DNA of 64,000 nt from Pedobacter sp. MR2016-24 (GTDB lineage: Bacteria > Bacteroidota > Bacteroidia > Sphingobacteriales > Sphingobacteriaceae). The notes beneath the pieces are model-generated. The model saw only the letters and a program-made list of their open reading frames with translations. It was not told the origin of the DNA and did not search any database. Below, in pieces: positions 59,647-64,000 of the stretch (its first letter is position 1; each line of letters begins with the position of its first letter). The position numbers were made by a program, and so were the translations under genes. The stretch spans positions 806,001 through 870,000 of the forward strand of contig NZ_JAPIVO010000001.1 in NCBI RefSeq assembly GCF_026239655.1, given 5' to 3'.

Positions 59647-60567
59647 ATGCATTCTTTCACCGATAACCAGGATTTTAGACTGAACAGTAATCTGGAATTA
59701 CTTGCCCGGCAAGTGGTAGAAGGTTTTATTACCGGTTTGCATAAGAGTCCTTTTCATGGTTTCTCTGTGGAGTTTGCAGAGCATAGCGCTTATAATAATG
59801 GCGATAATGTGAAGAATATAGACTGGAAACTTTTCGCGAGGACGGAAAAGCTGTATACCAAACGTTATGAGGAAGAAACAAACCTTCGTTGTCAGTTCGT
59901 GATTGATATTTCCTCATCCATGTATTTTCCACTAAAAGCTTACAATAAGCTTAATTTTTCCGTTCAGTCCGTCGCAGCCCTCATTTATTTGCTCAAAAAA
60001 CAAAGAGATGCTTTTGGTCTGACTTTATTCAGTGACCAATTGGTGTTAAACACTCCGGCGCGGTCTACTACTGCGCATCAGAAATTTTTATTTGCCAGGC
60101 TGGAGGAGGTTCTTGCGACAACTCGGCTCAATGTACATACCAATCTGGAGCAGGTTTTACACCAGGTTGCAGAGTTGATCCATAAACGTACACTTGTTAT
60201 TATCTTTAGTGATCTCCTCAATACGATCAGCGATGAAGAACAGGTAAATTCATTTTTCTCTGCTTTACAGCACCTGAAATTTAACAAACATGAAGTGATC
60301 ATCTTCAATGTGACTGATAAGGAAAGAGAAGTAGATTTTAAATTCGACAACAGACCCTATCAATTTATAGATATGGAAACCGGCGATGTATTAAAAGCAA
60401 ATGCCGCCAACGTGCGTGAGGTCTATCTCAACGCATTTCATGCCTATCGAAAAATGATTGCATTAAAATGCGCGCAATATAAAATTGATTTAATAGATGC
60501 GGATATCAATTCAGATTTCTCCGCTATACTAACCGCTTACCTGATTAAAAGACAGAAGATGGGTTAA
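59647..60567 (+). CDS. DUF58-domain protein (vWA-like)
   Basis: 306 residues. It begins with LLARQVVEGFITGLHKSPFH, then the DUF58 core GDNVKNIDWKLFARTEKLYT and a DISSSM metal-site-like motif (DxSxS) of a von Willebrand A-type fold. DUF58 proteins usually sit with MoxR ATPases; no MoxR gene is in this window, so it is a solitary copy here. The 3' end overlaps the convergent gene by 4 bases. Confidence 0.85.
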   Translation: MHSFTDNQDFRLNSNLELLARQVVEGFITGLHKSPFHGFSVEFAEHSAYNNGDNVKNIDWKLFARTEKLYTKRYEEETNLRCQFVIDISSSMYFPLKAYNKLNFSVQSVAALIYLLKKQRDAFGLTLFSDQLVLNTPARSTTAHQKFLFARLEEVLATTRLNVHTNLEQVLHQVAELIHKRTLVIIFSDLLNTISDEEQVNSFFSALQHLKFNKHEVIIFNVTDKEREVDFKFDNRPYQFIDMETGDVLKANAANVREVYLNAFHAYRKMIALKCAQYKIDLIDADINSDFSAILTAYLIKRQKMG

Positions 60568-61010
60568 TCTTTGTTTGCCGATCTGTAGCGACTTAATAAT
60601 TCTCTTTTAAAACTCTCCTGTGCCCTGTAATATTTACCGACTGTCTTGATGGGTAAACTACTCTTTAATTTCAGGTAATATTTCTTTTCGATATTCAGAT
60701 CCCTTTGTTTAAAGTTGAGCTCATTAGTAATCAGATTTTGAACTTCTGTATCAGACAGGGACTCAATCTCCTCAATTTTTCTGAAGCTGATCATTTTCTC
60801 ACGACGCTCAGTTCTTAAAGCCGATTGTTCACCTTGCCATGCAGAATAGATAGGCCAGAAAATTTTTGCTTCTTCAGGGCTGAGCTCTAATTTTTCCTTA
60901 AGGTAGGTTATTTTGTAAGCTTCAATTTCTTTACCTCTTCCACCTTGTCTTTGAGCTGAAGCAAAAAATGGTACAATGAGTATGAGGGCAGCGATAAATA
61001 AATGTTTCAT
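60564..61010 (-). CDS. Exported Spy/CpxP-like protein
   Basis: 148 residues with a signal peptide (MKHLFIAALILIVPFFASAQ). The mature part is helical and charged (LKEKLELSPEEAKIFWPIYS, FKQRDLNIEKKYY). Size and helices recall the Spy/CpxP group of periplasmic chaperones or sensors, but the exact LTxxQ motif is absent. Location 2 bases downstream of the anti-sigma-like gene suggests membership in the same stress regulon. Confidence 0.65.
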   Translation of the reverse strand: MKHLFIAALILIVPFFASAQRQGGRGKEIEAYKITYLKEKLELSPEEAKIFWPIYSAWQGEQSALRTERREKMISFRKIEEIESLSDTEVQNLITNELNFKQRDLNIEKKYYLKLKSSLPIKTVGKYYRAQESFKRELLSRYRSANKD

Positions 61011-61012
61011 TT

Positions 61013-61669
61013 CTATAGATTTGAGGAAAGATCGTTTTGAGAATAGTTGTTTAGAATGTACGTTTCAAGCTCGGCCTGACTGGCTACGTTAAGAACAGGA
61101 ATTTGCTCTTCAGCATCATTTCCCTGAACGTGATCAATGATATCCTGCTCGTCTATATCATATAACATCTGCTCATTAGCTAATTCTGTTTTTTTGGATT
61201 CTTCCGTAAAACTTTGCTGATTCAGGTATAATCCAAAAGCAGTTACCAAAATAAAACATGCAGCTGATGCGTATTTTAACAGGTCTGAATGCCATAACTT
61301 TACCATTCTCGTCTGCTGCACTGCCGGTTTAACTTCTTCTACCGTTTTCGCTAAAATATTGGCCTGTAATTTTTGAAAATAGGAATCGGGCGTACTATAA
61401 CCATTTTGCTTAGGTACGACATTAAGTATATGTGTACTGTTGGTCTGTAAAGAAATTAATTCCCTAAGCTCACCGAAGTAGTTTTCCGGCACAGTAAAGC
61501 CAGTCTCCTTTATCTGCTCCTTAAGTCTTTCTGTGTATACAGTAATGCTTATAGAAGAGGAAAGTGAGTTAAAATACTGTTCAGGAATATCAAATGGGTT
61601 CACTTTAGGCAAACCCGCAAGATAAGGAGCCTCTGCTTTCCATTCGTTATTTTCTACATCCGTTGTCAT
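61013..61669 (-). CDS. Anti-sigma-factor-like membrane protein with three YF repeats
   Basis: 218 residues. The N-terminal cytoplasmic part has three repeats of the form PxxYFxxL: FDIPEQYFNSL, FTVPENYFGEL and YSTPDSYFQKL (about residues 25-120). One membrane helix (~131-148, YASAACFILVTAFGLYL) and an acidic outer part follow. Position between the ECF sigma factor and a Spy-like gene argues for anti-sigma control, but no zinc motif is present, so the mode of binding is unknown. Confidence 0.65.
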   Translation of the reverse strand: MTTDVENNEWKAEAPYLAGLPKVNPFDIPEQYFNSLSSSISITVYTERLKEQIKETGFTVPENYFGELRELISLQTNSTHILNVVPKQNGYSTPDSYFQKLQANILAKTVEEVKPAVQQTRMVKLWHSDLLKYASAACFILVTAFGLYLNQQSFTEESKKTELANEQMLYDIDEQDIIDHVQGNDAEEQIPVLNVASQAELETYILNNYSQNDLSSNL

Positions 61670-61756
61670 TGTTTTTGAATTTATAATGAAATCAAAAGGA
61701 CTTAGCCTTTAAATTTAAAATGTTACGATATATTGATTGAATTAATGCCAAAAGGT

Positions 61757-62317
61757 TTAAAAGGTAATGTCTTCATTTAGCATAAAAACTTCAATTTTTT
61801 TTACGGCTATATGAAAAGATGCTTTTAAGGCACCTACTGATGTGCCCAGTATTTCAGAAATCTCGTCATATTTGAGATCATCAAAATATTTCATGTTAAA
61901 TATCAGACGCTGCTTTTCCGGTAGGGTAAGCAATGCCTGTTGCAATTTCATTTGAATTTTATCACCGTTAAAATACGATGAAGCCACCAGGCTTTCAGCT
62001 AATTCTTCGGAAACTTCATCAAAGGGCGTATTGTTTTGTTGTTTCTTTTTATTCAGAAACGTGATGGATTCATTGGTAGCAATACGGTAAATCCAGGTAT
62101 ACAGCTTCGAGTCGCTGCGGAATTTTTCCAGGTTTTTCCATACTTTGATAAAGACTTCCTGAACCAGGTCGTCTGCATCATCATGGTCAATTACAAGCCT
62201 GCGTACATGCCAGTAAATCTTCTCCTGATATTTTGATATAAGCAGGTTAAAGGCTTCATTACGCGTCCGCTCTACAGCGAACAATGCTAAAATTTCTTCG
62301 TCTTCAACCTGCTTCAT
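61757..62317 (-). CDS. ECF-type RNA polymerase sigma factor
   Basis: 186 residues from the ATG at 62317. Region 2 includes DDADDLVQEVFIKVWKNLEK and WIYRIATNESI; region 4 is LPEKQRLIFNMKYFDDLKYD then EISEILGTSVGALKASFHIA. There is no region 1 or 3. The gene begins 3 bases after the transketolase stop and is followed after 87 bases by the anti-sigma-like gene. The target promoters are not visible here. Confidence 0.9.
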   Translation of the reverse strand: MKQVEDEEILALFAVERTRNEAFNLLISKYQEKIYWHVRRLVIDHDDADDLVQEVFIKVWKNLEKFRSDSKLYTWIYRIATNESITFLNKKKQQNNTPFDEVSEELAESLVASSYFNGDKIQMKLQQALLTLPEKQRLIFNMKYFDDLKYDEISEILGTSVGALKASFHIAVKKIEVFMLNEDITF

Positions 62318-62320
62318 CAA

Positions 62321-63277
62321 TTATTTCTTTCTTTTTATTACTTTTTGAGCTGCTTCAACAATGTTAATTGTATCCAAACCGTATTTTGTCATTAGTTCAT
62401 CAGGCGTACCACTCTCGCCAAAACTGTCATTTACTGCCACAAACTCTTGCGGTGAAGGAAGCTCTGTAGATAGTAAACGTGCAACACTCTCTCCTAATCC
62501 ACCAAATTTATTATGTTCTTCACAAGTAACCACACAACCGGTTTTTTTAAGTGATTTTAAAATCGCCTCTTCATCTAACGGTTTAATGGTGTGAATATTA
62601 ATAATTTCAGCATCAATTCCTAATTCTGCTAATTGTTCTCCGGCTTCAATTGCTTTCCAAACCATGTGTCCTGTAGCAACAATAGTTACATCAGTACCTT
62701 CATTTACCATCCAGGCTTTCCCGATTTCGAATTTTTGATCCGGATCAGTAAAAACAGGAATGGCTGGTCTGCCAAAACGCAGGTAAACCGGTCCTTCATA
62801 TTCTGCAATGGCTAAAGTAGCTGCCTTAGTCTGGTTATAATCACATGGATTAATAACAACCATGCCAGGAAGCATTTTCATCAGGCCTATATCTTCAAGG
62901 ATCTGGTGTGTAGCACCATCTTCTCCTAACGTCAATCCCGCGTGTGAAGCACAGATTTTTACATTTTTGTTGGAGTAAGCTACAGATTGTCTGATCTGGT
63001 CATAAACCCTGCCTGTTGAAAAGTTGGCGAAAGTACCGGTAAATGGAATTTTACCACCAATAGTCATACCTGCTGCAATACCTATCATGTTCGCTTCAGC
63101 AATACCAACCTGTACAAATCGCTCTGGAAAGTCGTTAGCAAAAGCATCCATTTTTAATGATCCTTTTAAGTCGGCACATAGTGCTACGACATCAGGATTT
63201 TTCTGACCGGCTTCATGTAAACCAACACCGAAACCAGAACGGGTATCTTTCTTTTCTGTATATGTATATTTTTTCAT
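62321..63277 (-). CDS. Transketolase, C-terminal subunit
   Basis: 318 residues. It has the pyrimidine-binding and C-terminal domains: GVGLHEAGQKNPDVVALCAD, the RFVQVGIAEANMIGIAAGM motif with the conserved Glu of the ThDP site, HAGLTLGEDGATHQ and a KPLDEEAILKSLKKTG end. It pairs with the N-terminal subunit encoded upstream (63531 onward) to form the full enzyme of the non-oxidative pentose phosphate pathway. Split transketolases are known in many bacteria. Its start codon lies in the first copy of an 84-bp tandem repeat. Confidence 0.92.
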   Translation of the reverse strand: MKKYTYTEKKDTRSGFGVGLHEAGQKNPDVVALCADLKGSLKMDAFANDFPERFVQVGIAEANMIGIAAGMTIGGKIPFTGTFANFSTGRVYDQIRQSVAYSNKNVKICASHAGLTLGEDGATHQILEDIGLMKMLPGMVVINPCDYNQTKAATLAIAEYEGPVYLRFGRPAIPVFTDPDQKFEIGKAWMVNEGTDVTIVATGHMVWKAIEAGEQLAELGIDAEIINIHTIKPLDEEAILKSLKKTGCVVTCEEHNKFGGLGESVARLLSTELPSPQEFVAVNDSFGESGTPDELMTKYGLDTINIVEAAQKVIKRKK

Positions 63278-63479
63278 TAGTTGCTTATGATTTTAAAGGT
63301 AATGAAGCTATCGGGAGCATTTTTTGTTGCTGTTTGAGCTGTATGCCCGCGATGGTTTCATTAGTTGCTTATGATTTTAAAGGTAATGAAGCTATCGGGA
63401 GCATTTTTTGTTGCTGTTTGAGCTGTATGCCCGCGATGGTTTCATTAGTTACTTATGATTTTAAAGGTAATGAAGCTAT
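63272..63479. repeat. 84-bp tandem repeat, about 2.5 copies, between the two transketolase genes
   Basis: Unit 1 63272-63355, unit 2 63356-63439 (identical by eye), partial unit 3 63440-63479 with one base difference before it diverges. Each unit holds TTTCATTAG, so on the minus strand every copy repeats the leader and ATG of the downstream subunit. Within a unit, ATGAAGCTATCGGG pairs with CCCGCGATGGTTTCAT (one bulge, two G-U). Two identical 17-codon ORFs start in these copies (63308-63361 and 63392-63445, minus). 63480-63530 holds nothing recognised. Confidence 0.9.
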
Positions 63480-63530
63480 TATGGACATTTCATCCTCATG
63501 CAAACCCACTATCTCTTTTTGTTAACTATA

Positions 63531-64000
63531 TTAATAATCTCCTAGTGTTTCTTTATTCTGGCTTAATGCTGAAGCTAGCTGTTCATCATTTGGAGCAGTA
63601 CCATGCCATTTATGTGAGCCAACCATAAAGTCTACACCGTAGCCCATTTGTGTGCTCATTAAATTTAAAATTGGTTTTCCTTTGCCAGTAAGAGATTTTG
63701 CGTATTCAAGCGTTTTAACAATATCTTCCATATTATTACCATTTGAAGTGATTACATGCCAGCCGAAAGCTTCGAACTTAGTTTGCAGATTTTCAAGAGA
63801 TAATATTTTTTCTGTCGGGCCATCGATTTGCTGACCATTATAGTCGATTGTAGAGATCAGGTTATCTACTTTATTATGTGGTGCAAACATGATTGCTTCC
63901 CAGTTCTGACCTTCCTGCAATTCTCCGTCACCATGAAGTGTAAACACTAATGAATGGTCTTTATTCAGTTTCTTAGTTAATGCTGCACCGATAGCAACAG
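63531..64000 (-). CDS. Transketolase, N-terminal subunit, 5' end beyond the window
   Basis: Frame is open to the window edge (VAIGAALTKKLNKDHSLVFT upstream of HGDGELQEGQ). The DGELQEGQNWEAIMFA motif binds thiamine diphosphate and magnesium, and NLISTIDYNGQQIDG is a transketolase segment. The C-terminal subunit lies downstream on the same strand after 253 bases of repeat-rich sequence. About 157 residues are visible. Confidence 0.95.
   Translation of the reverse strand, partial: VAIGAALTKKLNKDHSLVFTLHGDGELQEGQNWEAIMFAPHNKVDNLISTIDYNGQQIDGPTEKILSLENLQTKFEAFGWHVITSNGNNMEDIVKTLEYAKSLTGKGKPILNLMSTQMGYGVDFMVGSHKWHGTAPNDEQLASALSQNKETLGDY

Noticed and set aside
63272..63479. Possible CRISPR array
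   Set aside because: The repeat unit is 84 bases, head-to-tail without spacers and only 2.5 copies; no cas genes nearby.
63157..63525. Plus-strand open frame with repeated SLVAYDFKGNEAI segments
   Set aside because: It is the 84-bp DNA repeat read in the wrong strand; it overlaps the transketolase gene and has no homology signal.

Overview
The window looks like a chromosomal segment of a Bacteroidota bacterium, most likely a Sphingobacteriaceae member close to Pedobacter. The basis is the low-to-moderate GC content, the TTG/TTTG-N~19-TAnnTTTG promoters typical of this phylum, the near absence of Shine-Dalgarno sequences, a split transketolase, a DnaE fused to a proofreading exonuclease, and an OlsF-type fused acyltransferase. 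The genus is an inference from gene content and protein style; no search was run.

Region 1 (1-19079) is accessory. It holds the 3' 17 kb of a giant repetitive surface protein that enters the window already open. In the window it has seven Ig-plus-beta-helix modules, then fifteen Big_4-like Ig repeats, an MBG-like segment, an InlB-type repeat and an FN3-like end. Two small secreted proteins follow within 10 and 26 bases. Both carry the same short N-terminal head module, and both look like bacteriophage tail-fibre parts; the second ends in a peptidase-S74 intramolecular chaperone. The three genes look like one export/adhesion operon, and this is the most unusual locus in the window.

Region 2 (19150-25560) holds a bifunctional amino-acid-lipid acyltransferase (olsF-like), a ComEA-like helix-hairpin-helix membrane protein overlapping into apt, an acyl-CoA dehydrogenase, and rpsU - xerC/D-like recombinase - hpf. 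rpsU and hpf both carry a full AGGAGG Shine-Dalgarno, against the habit of the rest of the window.

Region 3 (25569-38881) is the translation/transcription core: tRNA-Thr(TGT), Tyr(GTA), Gly(TCC), Thr(GGT), tuf, tRNA-Trp, secE, nusG, rplK, rplA, rplJ, rplL, rpoB, rpoC. The order matches the E. coli thrU-tyrU-glyT-thrT-tufB and secE-nusG-rplKAJL-rpoBC clusters. Three strong hairpins sit in its internal gaps.

Region 4 (38905-53338) is housekeeping: a DUF3467-type protein, then on the minus strand a PRiA4_ORF3-like protein coupled to miaA, CCA-adding enzyme, a TsaC/Sua5 protein, a glycosyltransferase and dapD. Next come an Hsp15-like S4 protein, an OmpH/Skp-like lipoprotein, gyrB, a bestrophin-type channel, a Usp-like protein, a two-component system, a retropepsin-like protein and malate dehydrogenase.

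Region 5 (53339-64000) holds an array of inverted repeats, a Blc-like lipocalin, dnaE, trxA, a small membrane protein, a DUF58 protein, and a minus-strand run: split transketolase (N-terminal subunit cut by the window end, C-terminal subunit), ECF sigma factor, anti-sigma-like protein and a Spy-like periplasmic protein. Between the two transketolase genes lies a 2.5-copy 84-bp tandem repeat that duplicates the translation start of the second gene. Its hairpin ends match those of the repeats upstream of mdh, so they may form one intergenic repeat family.
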